Numbered from the stretch's first letter, positions 6,521 through 14,162 are shown. The stretch: DNA of 18,968 nt from Patescibacteria group bacterium (GCA_015491135.1 WFWK01000064.1:1-18968), one strand, 5' to 3'. The notes: generated by a model not told the origin, from the sequence alone. A program made the numbers and translations.

Positions 6521-6637
6521 ATGAGTTTTCTTTTTCACAAAAACACAACCAAAATAATAAAAATTCTCTGGGCCATTTTGGCTATCCTTATTATCTTGAG
6601 TATGACTTTGGTTTTTGCTCCGGGATTATTTGGGTAA
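6521..6637 (+). CDS. 38-residue single-TM membrane protein
   Basis: One of the few plus-strand genes. It begins MSFLFHKNTTKIIKILWAI, continues as a hydrophobic helix (about 15-33) and ends FAPGLFG. A basic amphipathic N-terminus followed by one TM helix is typical of small membrane proteins in these lineages; I do not know its function. An in-frame ATG at 6437 lies inside the inverted repeat and is less likely. Upstream is TAATAA, 5 bp before the ATG, with no Shine-Dalgarno site and no clear -35. It ends 2 bp before the lepA stop (convergent), with no terminator between. Confidence 0.55.
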   Translation: MSFLFHKNTTKIIKILWAILAILIILSMTLVFAPGLFG

Positions 6638-6639
6638 AA

Positions 6640-8421
6640 TTACCTCTCCTTTCTCAATACTTTCAAAAACACATCGTTTGGTATATGCACCTTTCCTCTT
6701 GAGAGCATTTTCTTCTTTCCCTTCTTTTGTTTTTCAAGCAACTTCATTTTGCGAGTAACATCTCCACCGTAGAGTTTGGCGGTAACATCTTTGCGAAGCG
6801 CGCTTTTTTTGCGACTTGCCACTATCTTTCCTTGCACTTTGGCTTGAATTTTTAAAACAAACTGCTGTCTTGGCAACACTTCATCAAGTCTCTCAACCAT
6901 CGCTTCCGCCTCTTGTCTTATTCTTTGTTTTGAAATTACTCTTGTAAAAGCCGGTGATACCTCTTCTGCTATCAATACATCCATTCTGACAACATTTGCC
7001 AACCTCCAAGACGAAACTTTATAAGAGATTGAAGCAAACCCTGAAGACACATTTTTAATCTTATCAAACAAATTACGCATAAGCTCTCTCAGTGGGAGCT
7101 CAACAGAAAGTCTGGCTCTCCCATCGGGCATGGTCTCCGTCTCTTTTACATCAGCCTCATGGTCATGGAGTATTTGCATTACAGATCCAAGATATTCCGG
7201 TGGCAAAATAACAGTCATATCCGCCCACTTCTCATACACACTTTCAACTTCGCTTTCATCCGGAAAATGCATTGGAGCATAAATTACTTTTTCCTCACCG
7301 GTTTTATACACAACCTTGTACGATACGGCAGGTAACGTGACTATCAAAGACAGCCCAAATTCTCTTTTTAATCTTTCGGTTATTATCTCCATATGAAGCA
7401 TTCCCAAAAATCCGAGCCTGAAGCCCCTGCCTACCATACCGGAAGACTCTTCCTCATAAGAGAGCGCAGAGTCACTTAAACGAAGCTTCTCAAGCGCTTG
7501 CTTTAATAAAGTAAGGTCATCTTGGCTTTCCGGATAAACACTTGCCCAAATAACCGGTTTAACTTGCATAAAACCGGGCAAGGATTGCAGTTTGCCGTTT
7601 TTTGCAAGAACAGTATCACCAACTTGTGCTATACCAGGTTTTTTGATTCCGGTTATTATGTATCCTATATCTCCCTGAGTGAGGCTGTCTGCAGAGGTCT
7701 CCTCTGGTTTAAAAATTCCAACTTCAAGCGCTTTGAACTCCTCTTTTGCAACTGAAAGTTTATAAGTCTCTCCTCTTTTGAATTCACCGTCAAAAACGCG
7801 TACATACAAAATAATGCCCCTGTGATCTGAATATTGAAAATCAAAAATCAAAGCGCGCGGTTCACTCTCCCCTTTTTCAGGAGCGGGAATTTTCTCTATT
7901 ATGGCATTTAGCAAATCTTCTACACCCTCACCGGTTTTACCAGATGTTAAAATTATATCTTCTTCGTCACAGTTAAGCTCCAGGGCAAGCTCAGCTCTGA
8001 CATCATCAACACGCGCTAAAGGAGCATCAACCTTAGAGATGGCCGGCACAATAACAAGACCTTGTTTTTTTGCTTCAGATAATGTTGAGAGAGTTTGTGC
8101 TTGTATTCCTTGTGTTGCATCAACAAGCAAAACCACTCCCTCTATCGCCGAAAGTGCCCTTGAGACTTCATATGAAAAATCTATATGCCCGGGAGTGTCT
8201 ATCAAATTTAAAGTATACCCTTTGTACTTCATTTTAGCCGGGGCCATTTTTATGGTTATTCCCCTTTCTCGCTCCAGTTCCATAGAATCAAGTGTTTGCT
8301 GTTGCAAGCTACGCTTTGGAACAGTCTCAGTAATCTCAAGCATACGATCGGCAAGTGTGCTTTTGCCATGATCAACATGCGCTATTATCGCAAAATTTCT
8401 TATTTTATCTATCTCAAGCAT
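6640..8421 (-). CDS. lepA: Elongation factor 4 (LepA), ribosome-associated GTPase
   Basis: The protein has 593 residues, close to the usual ~600. G1 is AHVDHGKST (14-22), G2 RERGITIK with Thr56, G3 DTPGH (75-79). The EF4-specific C-terminal domain ends with the hallmark VTAKLYGGDVTRKMKLLEKQK and IPNDVF. LepA acts on the ribosome in back-translocation, initiation or stress recovery (family knowledge). Oddity: the G4 motif, normally NKID, reads SKVD (129-132), losing the Asn that helps read guanine. It is 13 bp downstream of murJ on the same strand with no Shine-Dalgarno site visible, so it is probably co-transcribed. Confidence 0.97.
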   Translation of the reverse strand: MLEIDKIRNFAIIAHVDHGKSTLADRMLEITETVPKRSLQQQTLDSMELERERGITIKMAPAKMKYKGYTLNLIDTPGHIDFSYEVSRALSAIEGVVLLVDATQGIQAQTLSTLSEAKKQGLVIVPAISKVDAPLARVDDVRAELALELNCDEEDIILTSGKTGEGVEDLLNAIIEKIPAPEKGESEPRALIFDFQYSDHRGIILYVRVFDGEFKRGETYKLSVAKEEFKALEVGIFKPEETSADSLTQGDIGYIITGIKKPGIAQVGDTVLAKNGKLQSLPGFMQVKPVIWASVYPESQDDLTLLKQALEKLRLSDSALSYEEESSGMVGRGFRLGFLGMLHMEIITERLKREFGLSLIVTLPAVSYKVVYKTGEEKVIYAPMHFPDESEVESVYEKWADMTVILPPEYLGSVMQILHDHEADVKETETMPDGRARLSVELPLRELMRNLFDKIKNVSSGFASISYKVSSWRLANVVRMDVLIAEEVSPAFTRVISKQRIRQEAEAMVERLDEVLPRQQFVLKIQAKVQGKIVASRKKSALRKDVTAKLYGGDVTRKMKLLEKQKKGKKKMLSRGKVHIPNDVFLKVLRKER

Positions 8422-8434
8422 AGCTTTTTTTAAC

Positions 8435-9973
8435 TTATTCTTTCGTTTTCAGCAAGCGTTTTTTCATGCCCAAAATCAAAGATTTAACTTCATAAACTCC
8501 CAAAAAATACAATATAAAAACCCAAAGCAAAACCGCAAAAAGTCCGAATAAAACAAGCATCACAAAAAGCGAAATGCTTTCCATATTCTCCAGCAACCTA
8601 CCGGCGGTTTTTAAATAAAAATACAAAATAAATAAAGATAAAGCCAACTTTCCTATAAAAACAAAAGGTACTTTTAAATCAAATTCTTTTATACTTTTGA
8701 AAAAGAGAAAAGTGAAAGACATAAAATACCCAACGGCCACCGATGCCGCAACACCAAACAAACCAAACTTTGCTACCGTTGCATTTGCCAAAAACAAAGA
8801 TAAAACTGCAAACAATATATTAGCAACAAGCGGTACAATGACCTTCTCCTGCGCATACCAAGCTCTACTAAACAAAAGAAAAGAACTCTGAAAAGGTATC
8901 GCCAACGCTATAAGAGAAAATGTTAAAGCAAGCAGATTGATATTGCTTTCCCCAAAAGCTGAGACTCCGACGATAATCTCAAATATGTATTTAGACCAAA
9001 GCACAAGTATTAAAGTTATCGGCATACTCCAAAACATCAAATGTCTCCAAGAACTCAAAAGAGTTTCTTTAAATTGGTTTTTGTCACCGTTTGCATACGC
9101 CAGAGAAAGTGTTGCAAACGAAGCCGTAGAGTAGCTTCCGCCTAAAGCGTTTAGTGCAGTGTGGGCCATGTCATAGGCGAGCTGGAAAATGCCCAAAGCA
9201 CCGGCTGAAGTTAATGATGCTACAGAAGCAAGGAAAACGTTGGTTATTTTTTGAAAGAAAAGACCGGCAGTCCTGGGCCAAGATTTTTTAACTATTTTGA
9301 AAAAAGTGGAAAAATCAGGTTTGGCCTTAAGTAAACAAAGTCTTTGCGTTTTTAAAAAAACAAGGGGTACCAACAAATGCAAAAAAGCCCCCAAAAGAAC
9401 AAAAAATGCCACACCTCTCAAGCCCCACATGGGATAGAAAAACCACATTCCGACAATAATACTTAACGAATACAAAACCGGAGACAGGCCAAAAAGTACA
9501 AACCTAGACTTAATTTGCAACATTGAAGATAATATATTTGAAACCCCCAAAAGAAAAACTTGCAACAGAAGCAGTCTGCTTATAAATACCAACTCAGATG
9601 ATAAAGAAGATTTCATCAATGTTGGAAACTTCCAAACAAGAAAAGCGGGTGTGATTAAAAAAGCGAAAAATGCAACCACAGAGAAAACAAACAAAAAAGT
9701 CATAGAAAGCGAAGCTATGAAATTCTTTTGTTCGAGCTCATCTCTCCTTTTTGATAACTCCGGAACTAACACAAAAAGAGAAACAGACAAAACGGTAAGC
9801 GCAAAAACCAAATCCGGTAGATAAAAAGATGCGTACCAAATATCTAAAAGCTCTGATGCGCCCAAAGAGTTTGCAAAAATGTTTGTGCGCAAAAGAGCGA
9901 GTACAGCGGAGACGGCAGAGAAAAAAAACAAGATGTACGCAGCAACATGAATGTTGGAGTTTTTTCCAAGCAT
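8435..9973 (-). CDS. murJ: Lipid II flippase MurJ (MviN family)
   Basis: 512 residues from the ATG at 9973, which opens MLGKNSNIHVAAYIL. It is an all-helical polytopic membrane protein with about 14 TM segments and the MviN N-terminal pattern ..SAVLALLRTNIFANSLGASELLDIWYASFYLPDLVF. MurJ moves lipid II across the cytoplasmic membrane for peptidoglycan synthesis. The ATG at 9994, seven codons earlier, is rejected because the -10 (TATTCT, 9980-9985) lies between the two and exactly 6 bp before 9973. First gene of a probable murJ-lepA unit. Confidence 0.92.
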   Translation of the reverse strand: MLGKNSNIHVAAYILFFFSAVSAVLALLRTNIFANSLGASELLDIWYASFYLPDLVFALTVLSVSLFVLVPELSKRRDELEQKNFIASLSMTFLFVFSVVAFFAFLITPAFLVWKFPTLMKSSLSSELVFISRLLLLQVFLLGVSNILSSMLQIKSRFVLFGLSPVLYSLSIIVGMWFFYPMWGLRGVAFFVLLGAFLHLLVPLVFLKTQRLCLLKAKPDFSTFFKIVKKSWPRTAGLFFQKITNVFLASVASLTSAGALGIFQLAYDMAHTALNALGGSYSTASFATLSLAYANGDKNQFKETLLSSWRHLMFWSMPITLILVLWSKYIFEIIVGVSAFGESNINLLALTFSLIALAIPFQSSFLLFSRAWYAQEKVIVPLVANILFAVLSLFLANATVAKFGLFGVAASVAVGYFMSFTFLFFKSIKEFDLKVPFVFIGKLALSLFILYFYLKTAGRLLENMESISLFVMLVLFGLFAVLLWVFILYFLGVYEVKSLILGMKKRLLKTKE

Positions 9974-9979
9974 GGCTAA

Positions 9980-9985
9980 AGAATA
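9980..9985 (-). promoter_or_regulatory. -10 element of murJ (leaderless geometry)
   Basis: TATTCT, 6 bp before the ATG at 9973. The -35 region is weak (TTATGA with a 16-bp spacer). No Shine-Dalgarno site. Confidence 0.45.
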
Positions 9986-9994
9986 ACACAACAA

Positions 9995-10146
9995 GCGAAA
10001 TTCATAAAGAAAACTCTTCAGCTAACAGCGCTCTCGCCAACATGCAACACCAAATGCTACTTCAACACACAATATGTGCAGATAAACTCCGTCCCTACTT
10101 TGTGTGTCCAGGTATTTACGAAACTGTTATTTTAAAAACGGCATTT
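9995..10146. other. Spacer between truncated phospholipase-like gene and murJ
   Basis: About 150 bp with no ORF in any frame that continues the phospholipase-like protein to its left; stops interrupt every minus-strand frame. No hairpin of note. It is probably decayed coding sequence or a simple spacer. Confidence 0.35.
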
Positions 10147-10392
10147 TTAATTGTTGTCTGTTGGGTCCAGAAAGTGGTTTAGGTATCTGGGGTGGCTGTC
10201 TTCGTCTCTGGCGCCTTTGAGAAAAGCTTGTTTTTGCTCGGGAGAGATTTTGACTCCGGAGAGTTTTTCATACTCTTTTAAAATGTTTAAGTGCAAATTT
10301 CTGTGAGCCGACACTTCATATGCGCTGGAGAGTATCGGGGAGAAAAGAAAAATGAAAGATATGGCTAGTGTTAGAATTCGCTTATTTTCCAT
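10147..10392 (-). CDS. Truncated zinc-phospholipase C / S1-P1 nuclease-like secreted protein (possible pseudogene)
   Basis: 81 residues. A signal peptide (about 1-24, ..SPILSSAYE) is followed by AHRNLHLNILKEY and GARDEDSHPRYLNHFLDPTDNN-stop. The pattern of an early AH(R/P)xx(T/L)xxI, then GAxxEDxxPRxxNHFYDP is what I recognise from the N-terminal part of zinc-dependent phospholipase C/S1-P1-like proteins in these bacteria. There the Asp and His residues bind zinc and the chain runs on for hundreds of residues. Here it stops just after DP, so it is probably a remnant. It overlaps the end of the upstream gene by 22 bp in another frame. The family call is from memory of the pattern, not a search. 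Confidence 0.5.
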   Translation of the reverse strand: MENKRILTLAISFIFLFSPILSSAYEVSAHRNLHLNILKEYEKLSGVKISPEQKQAFLKGARDEDSHPRYLNHFLDPTDNN

Positions 10393-10901
10393 AATTTTGT
10401 TTGATTATTTTGCGTAAACAAAATTCTGTATGGATATTTTTCATCTTTACTGTTCTTTATATACAAAGCGATGTCTGACACAAACTGCTTTCTGCTTATT
10501 ATATTTTTTTCATAAGTTGCTATAAAATCTTGTGCATTTCCACTTTCAACCCAATCCTCCATCTCTTTTTTTGCTTCTTCTTGTTTCCAAGGAAGATAGT
10601 ATTTGCTTGCAAGCTCCGAGTCTTTTTGTTTGAGGGCTTGGACAAAAAGCTCTAGAGTCTCCTCGGGGGTTTTGCCTCCGTATGTATCTTGTTTTAAAAG
10701 TTTTGTCTCTTCTTCTATTGATTTTTGTTTTAGTTTTTCATATTCAACAGCATCTTGGTAGAGTTTTCTGTATTTGGCGGTGGAGTTTTGATACATTCTC
10801 TCTATTTCTTGGTCGGTTTTCCAGTTTGTGTATATTCCAAAAGAGATATATGCAATAGCTGGTAATGCAAAAGCAAACAATATTAAAAAGAGTTTTTTCA
10901 T
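10371..10901 (-). CDS. Secreted or membrane-anchored protein, possibly NTF2-like
   Basis: 176 residues. An N-terminal signal/anchor helix (about 3-23) is followed by a coiled-coil-like charged stretch (about 28-70). A domain beginning TPEETLELFVQALKQKD then ends in strands (YRILFTQ, TKLWKISEF) reminiscent of NTF2-like/DUF4878 folds. I do not recognise a specific family. A TAAAAT -10 lies 6 bp before the ATG, with no Shine-Dalgarno site. The truncated phospholipase-like gene starts within its last codons. Confidence 0.65.
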   Translation of the reverse strand: MKKLFLILFAFALPAIAYISFGIYTNWKTDQEIERMYQNSTAKYRKLYQDAVEYEKLKQKSIEEETKLLKQDTYGGKTPEETLELFVQALKQKDSELASKYYLPWKQEEAKKEMEDWVESGNAQDFIATYEKNIISRKQFVSDIALYIKNSKDEKYPYRILFTQNNQTKLWKISEF

Positions 10902-10907
10902 AAAGTG

Positions 10908-10913
10908 ATTTTA
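10908..10913 (-). promoter_or_regulatory. -10 element of the 176-residue protein gene (leaderless geometry)
   Basis: TAAAAT, exactly 6 bp before the ATG at 10901. Only a poor -35 (TTTCTC at 17 bp). Confidence 0.45.
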
Positions 10914-10978
10914 GCAAAAGAGTAATTAAAGAGAAAATTTTTGTGTGTATAACTTAATCATTGGGCAATAATATGTAA

Positions 10979-11002
10979 AAGCCCGCGTTAGGGCGCGGGC
11001 TT
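10979..11002 (-). terminator. Rho-independent terminator of the O-antigen ligase/TPR gene
   Basis: AAGCCCGCG (10979-10987) pairs perfectly with CGCGGGCTT (10994-11002) around a 6-nt loop. On the minus strand the stem is followed by TTTTACAT, 4 bp after the stop codon. It could also work on the plus strand. Confidence 0.85.
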
Positions 11003-11006
11003 GTTT

Positions 11007-13385
11007 TTAATTTTCATTAATCGGGTTTTTATCTGTTTGCGGTTTTTGCTGCGGTTCTTTAACCGGAGGCTCGGCAGTTGGAGTTGTGTCCTCCTTTGGC
11101 AATTTATCAGATCCTAAAGATTTTAATAATTCCTTAACGGTATCGGAATCCGGATTAAACTTAAGAACTCTCTCAAGAGCAACTTTGGCCTCTTGTTTGT
11201 TGCCAAGCTTGATGTCTGTTAAAGCCAAGTAATAAAGCGCGTTTGCGTAATTTGGGTTTAGAAGTACCGCACGCCTTAGAGCATCTGCTGCTTGCGGGTA
11301 TTGTTCTGCAGAGTAAAACAGCACCCCAAGCTGGAAAAACACCCCGGGATTGTTTGGAGAGAGAACAGCTGCAGACTGTGTTGCCGCTATAGCCTCTTTT
11401 ACTTTTTTCTCTTTTATCGCTATTTGAGACAACAGGAAGTAAGCATCCGCATAGTTTGCTTTAAGCTTTAGCGCTTCTGTTGCATACTCGCGCGCCTTTT
11501 TTAAATCACCCGAGATAAAAGATGCTTGCGCCTTTTTAAGCGGAGCAAGTGGGCTACGCGGTGTAAGCTTTTGCGCTAAGTCATATGTTTCTAAAGAAGC
11601 TTTGTATGCTCCGTCTATATTGAGAGGGATCAAATCGGTGTAAAGATCTCCCAACATAATATACAGACGATAATCATTCGGAGAGTATTTTATCGCTTCT
11701 TTTATGGCAACAATGGCATCTTGAGCCAGCTTGGTAACCTGTTCTTGTTTTTGTTTTTTGTCTTTTATCGTTTTATCTTGCAAAACTTTGTTCAGTTCAA
11801 CCAAAAACATTCTGGAACGCAAAAAGTCAACCTGTGACTGATTCACAAAAAACTTTGTTAATCCGGAGCTTAAATTTTGTAATATATCTTTGGCAGTTTG
11901 TGTATTTGCAGATGATATTGCCTGTGAGGCTTTGTACAAATTATACTCTGCATAGGCTTGTCCGGATACGACAAAACCCAGCAATAGTGTTGTGAGTGTA
12001 ACTCCTGAAGACAGTAAAATATGATTAAACTTTTCTTTTGGCTCGGAAAAGCTAATCTGTTTAGTTCTCAACACATTCAAGTTTCTTGCCAAGGCAATTA
12101 AAGCTCCAAATAAAATGAAACTTAGAATAAACATTCCATATCCGGGATTGTAAGAGGTGAACAAAACAGATAAAGCTATAGTCGCTCCGGAGACAGACAC
12201 CACAACAAATACAACAGCATCATTTGGGAGCTTGCTCCAGAGTACTTTAAAAGCCAGAAAGACAAGATAGATAAACATAGTTAGCAGAAGAAGCCCGCCT
12301 ATCACGCCCAATGTGACAAAATACGTTGGAATCACACCAGTTGCGGAAGTAAAGTCGGTTGCCCAAAAAGCTGTTGCATTTACTTGCAACGGCCTGAACT
12401 GAGACCAGGCTTGATCAAAATTACCCGGCCCAAAACCAAACAAAGCTTTTCCAGAGGAATAACTGTCCTTTACGATATCAACCGTGGCAGACCATGAAGG
12501 CTTAACATCAATATAGCGAATTGCTAAAGAATTACTTATATAACCAGATAAAACTCCGCCCAAAAAAACCAGCAATATAGATGCTATAGTTGTAAACAAA
12601 GGGAGAGATAATCTTTTTATCCTTTCTTTTGAGTTGAGTCCGGAAAAATCCGATACTGATACAAAATACAAAAACATAAACAAAGAAGAGATAAAAAGCG
12701 CAAACCAAGAAACGGACAAGTTAACCAAAACCATCACAAAGAAAGAAACAGCAAAAGTGGCCCAGGTTAACAAACGTTTATTTCTTTTCTCTTTGAGAAA
12801 CATTAATTTAGCAAGAGAAAAAATCACTATTACAAGAGCAAAAACACCCCAATCATTCCAGGAGCCAATCAACGTGGCGGTTGGTGAATAACCGAATACA
12901 GATGGTAAAATCTTATCAGGTCCCACAAATATCCTTATCAACTGCCAAATTGACAAAACCAAAAAAGAATAGGTTAAAGTGTTAACTATTTTTACAAGTG
13001 AGGAGACACTACCAAACAAAACCGTGGTAGAGAAAAGCAATAATGCAAGCAAGAGAATAAACAAAAAGCCGTCTCCTCTACTTCCAACTGAGATTAAAGA
13101 TTCAAAAGCATTTGAAGATAGGATTGCCGATATAAATGACATGAACAGTACACCGGCAATAATCACCCACAATATTGTCTGTGGAACTTTAACGGTTTTA
13201 TCAAAAGTGCGTGCAATAGCCCACAAAACAAGAGCTATTGCAAAAGGAATGGTCACAAACAACACTTTTGTTGTTGAAATACCAATTGCGGGCAATGCCA
13301 CAAGTGGAGTAATAAATAAAGCAAAAAGCGCTATGCTCCTTGCGTAAGCATCCAGGCGCTGTGCCTGTGAAATTACATCTTTCAT
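11007..13385 (-). CDS. O-antigen ligase/polymerase-like membrane protein with C-terminal TPR repeats
   Basis: 792 residues. The N-terminal ~470 residues hold about 11-13 TM helices. A large extracytoplasmic loop contains FGFGPGNFDQAWSQFRP, and GSWNDWGVFALV matches the Wzy/WaaL-type G(N/S)xN segment. After a linker, TPR-like helices run from about 570 to 755 (..ADAYFLLSQIAIKEKKVKEAI.., ..NPGVFFQLGVLFYSAEQYPQAADALRRAVLLNPN.., ..ANALYYLALTDIKLGNKQEAKVALERVLKFNPD). A Pro/Lys/Glu-rich tail follows. Family members polymerise or ligate lipid-linked glycans; the TPR may recruit a partner. It is monocistronic, with a terminator 4 bp after the stop. The start is the ATG at 13385; no Shine-Dalgarno site is seen. 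Confidence 0.85.
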   Translation of the reverse strand: MKDVISQAQRLDAYARSIALFALFITPLVALPAIGISTTKVLFVTIPFAIALVLWAIARTFDKTVKVPQTILWVIIAGVLFMSFISAILSSNAFESLISVGSRGDGFLFILLLALLLFSTTVLFGSVSSLVKIVNTLTYSFLVLSIWQLIRIFVGPDKILPSVFGYSPTATLIGSWNDWGVFALVIVIFSLAKLMFLKEKRNKRLLTWATFAVSFFVMVLVNLSVSWFALFISSLFMFLYFVSVSDFSGLNSKERIKRLSLPLFTTIASILLVFLGGVLSGYISNSLAIRYIDVKPSWSATVDIVKDSYSSGKALFGFGPGNFDQAWSQFRPLQVNATAFWATDFTSATGVIPTYFVTLGVIGGLLLLTMFIYLVFLAFKVLWSKLPNDAVVFVVVSVSGATIALSVLFTSYNPGYGMFILSFILFGALIALARNLNVLRTKQISFSEPKEKFNHILLSSGVTLTTLLLGFVVSGQAYAEYNLYKASQAISSANTQTAKDILQNLSSGLTKFFVNQSQVDFLRSRMFLVELNKVLQDKTIKDKKQKQEQVTKLAQDAIVAIKEAIKYSPNDYRLYIMLGDLYTDLIPLNIDGAYKASLETYDLAQKLTPRSPLAPLKKAQASFISGDLKKAREYATEALKLKANYADAYFLLSQIAIKEKKVKEAIAATQSAAVLSPNNPGVFFQLGVLFYSAEQYPQAADALRRAVLLNPNYANALYYLALTDIKLGNKQEAKVALERVLKFNPDSDTVKELLKSLGSDKLPKEDTTPTAEPPVKEPQQKPQTDKNPINEN

Positions 13386-13452
13386 GATACGATGATTAAC
13401 TTATAATCTGCTTAAATTTTAACATACTCAATAATAAAACAAACTCTTTTGA

Positions 13453-13480
13453 TTGTGGATTTCATTTTTTTTGTTATAAT
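13453..13480 (+). promoter_or_regulatory. Promoter of tRNA-Asp
   Basis: TTGTGG (13453-13458), a 16-bp spacer and consensus TATAAT (13475-13480). The -10 ends 11 bp before the tRNA. Confidence 0.7.
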
Positions 13481-13491
13481 AGCATTGCTTT

Positions 13492-13565
13492 GGGGGTGTA
13501 GCTCAGCTGGTCAGAGCGTCCGCCTGTCACGCGGAAGGTCGCGGGTTCAAGTCCCGTCACTCCCG
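13492..13565 (+). tRNA. tRNA-Asp (anticodon GUC)
   Basis: 74 nt. The acceptor GGGGGTG pairs with CACTCCC (one G-U), discriminator G. The anticodon stem TCCGC/GCGGA encloses CTGTCAC, anticodon GTC. The T-arm is GGGTTCAAGTCCC. CCA is not encoded. Confidence 0.95.
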
Positions 13566-13569
13566 CAGA

Positions 13570-13596
13570 AAAAACCGCCTCTTTGGGGCGGTTTTT
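13570..13596 (+). terminator. Terminator of tRNA-Asp
   Basis: AAAAACCGCC (13570-13579) pairs with GGCGGTTTTT (13587-13596) around a 7-nt loop, ending in five T, 5 bp after the tRNA. Confidence 0.85.
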
Positions 13597-13610
13597 GCGT
13601 AGGGAGGGAA

Positions 13611-13682
13611 GGAAGGCAAACTGCTTTGCCTTCCGTCGGGACTTGAAAGCCGGAGCCATGTTTGAGCGAAGCGAAAACAGGC
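13611..13682. repeat. Two hairpins and an inverted tRNA-Asp T-arm fragment
   Basis: GGAAGGCAAA/TTTGCCTTCC (13611-13620/13625-13634) is a perfect 10-bp stem with a 4-nt loop. CGGGACTTGAA (13637-13647) is an exact inverted copy of 11 nt of the tRNA-Asp T-arm (13546-13556). A second hairpin (13655-13682) has GCC/GGC and TGTTT/AAACA stems with AGCGAAGCGA in its loop. The related string AGCGAAGCGAA also occurs on the minus strand at 133-143, next to tRNA-Leu. No gene is supported in the 634 bp between the two tRNAs. Confidence 0.55.
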
Positions 13683-13690
13683 GAGGCCGG

Positions 13691-13776
13691 GCCCAGACCG
13701 TAAATTTTCTAGGGGCGATGAAATACATCGCCCCGCTTGCAATGCAAGCGTGCATTAGAAAATCTACAGTCTGGGC
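13691..13776. repeat. 86-bp cloverleaf-like structured element (D)
   Basis: The outer arms of 21 nt (13691-13711 and 13756-13776) pair with only two mismatches on the plus strand. On the minus strand both mismatches become G-U wobbles, giving an unbroken 21-bp RNA stem. Inside are two side-by-side perfect hairpins: GGGGCGATG/CATCGCCCC (13712-13720/13726-13734) and GCTTGCA/TGCAAGC (13735-13741/13743-13749). Together they make a three-way junction with almost no unpaired bases. Confidence 0.65.
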
Positions 13777-13783
13777 GGGCAGA

Positions 13784-13886
13784 TCCGCACCATACTAGTG
13801 CATTTAGATATTTTTGCCGACATAGCGCATATTTAACAATAAGTCGTAGTAGTTATGTACAAAAGCTAAAGTATGTATGGTGCGGG
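13784..13886. repeat. Inverted-repeat-bounded spacer element B (~103 bp)
   Basis: The left end TCCGCACCATAC (13784-13795) matches the reverse complement of the right end GTATGGTGCGGG (13875-13886) at 11 of 12 positions. The right end is identical to that of element A. The interior is AT-rich. It starts 7 bp after element D and lies 218 bp beyond the tRNA-Asp 3' end. Confidence 0.6.
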
Positions 13887-13964
13887 CAAGCTACTTTACT
13901 AAATAAAAATATTAAAGAGCTTAAAATATAAAAGTGGCCGTGATAATAAAAATAGTTTAGACCT

Positions 13965-14014
13965 CTACAGAAAAACAAATTCCCGCCAGCTGGCGGGAAT
14001 TTGTTTTTCTGTAG
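13965..14014. repeat. Perfect 50-bp palindrome
   Basis: The left arm runs from CTACAGAAAAACAAATTCCC to ..GCCAG (13965-13989) and is the exact reverse complement of 13990-14014: 25-bp arms with no spacer. Two further pairs (13962-13963 with 14016-14017) flank one mismatch. A GC-rich core (CCCGCCAGCTGGCGGG) with A/T tracts on both sides could act as a bidirectional terminator, but the arms are much longer than that needs. Confidence 0.85.
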
Positions 14015-14025
14015 CGGAGCCTGTC

Positions 14026-14124
14026 CCCTCACTATAAATAAAATATGAAAACTGTCAGGAGACGAATACGATGATGGGATGATGGCCTCCAAAATGCCAA
14101 TGTATAGGGAAAGTATGGTGAGGG
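14026..14124. repeat. Inverted-repeat-bounded spacer element E (~99 bp)
   Basis: The left end CCCTCACTATAA (14026-14037) matches the reverse complement of the right end GTATGGTGAGGG (14113-14124) at 10 of 12 positions. The right end differs by one base from that of elements A and B. The interior is unrelated to theirs. It lies 75 bp beyond the 3' end of the initiator tRNA. Confidence 0.5.
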
Positions 14125-14162
14125 GTAAATTTTGTGAATACTTGTGGCCCACAGCTCAAACC

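Noticed and set aside
6336..6548. 71-codon N-terminal extension of the FtsB-like gene
   Set aside because: The extension is Cys-rich, lies in the inverted repeat and upstream of the promoter; the ATG at 6335 fits the -10 spacing.
9974..9994. Seven-codon N-terminal extension of murJ
   Set aside because: The -10 hexamer at 9980-9985 lies inside it.
13474..13755. 93-residue minus-strand ORF (and overlapping ORFs) across tRNA-Asp and its 3' flank
   Set aside because: The GVTGLEPATFRVTGGRSDQL string is the well-known spurious translation of a tRNA antisense strand; the rest is repeat element.
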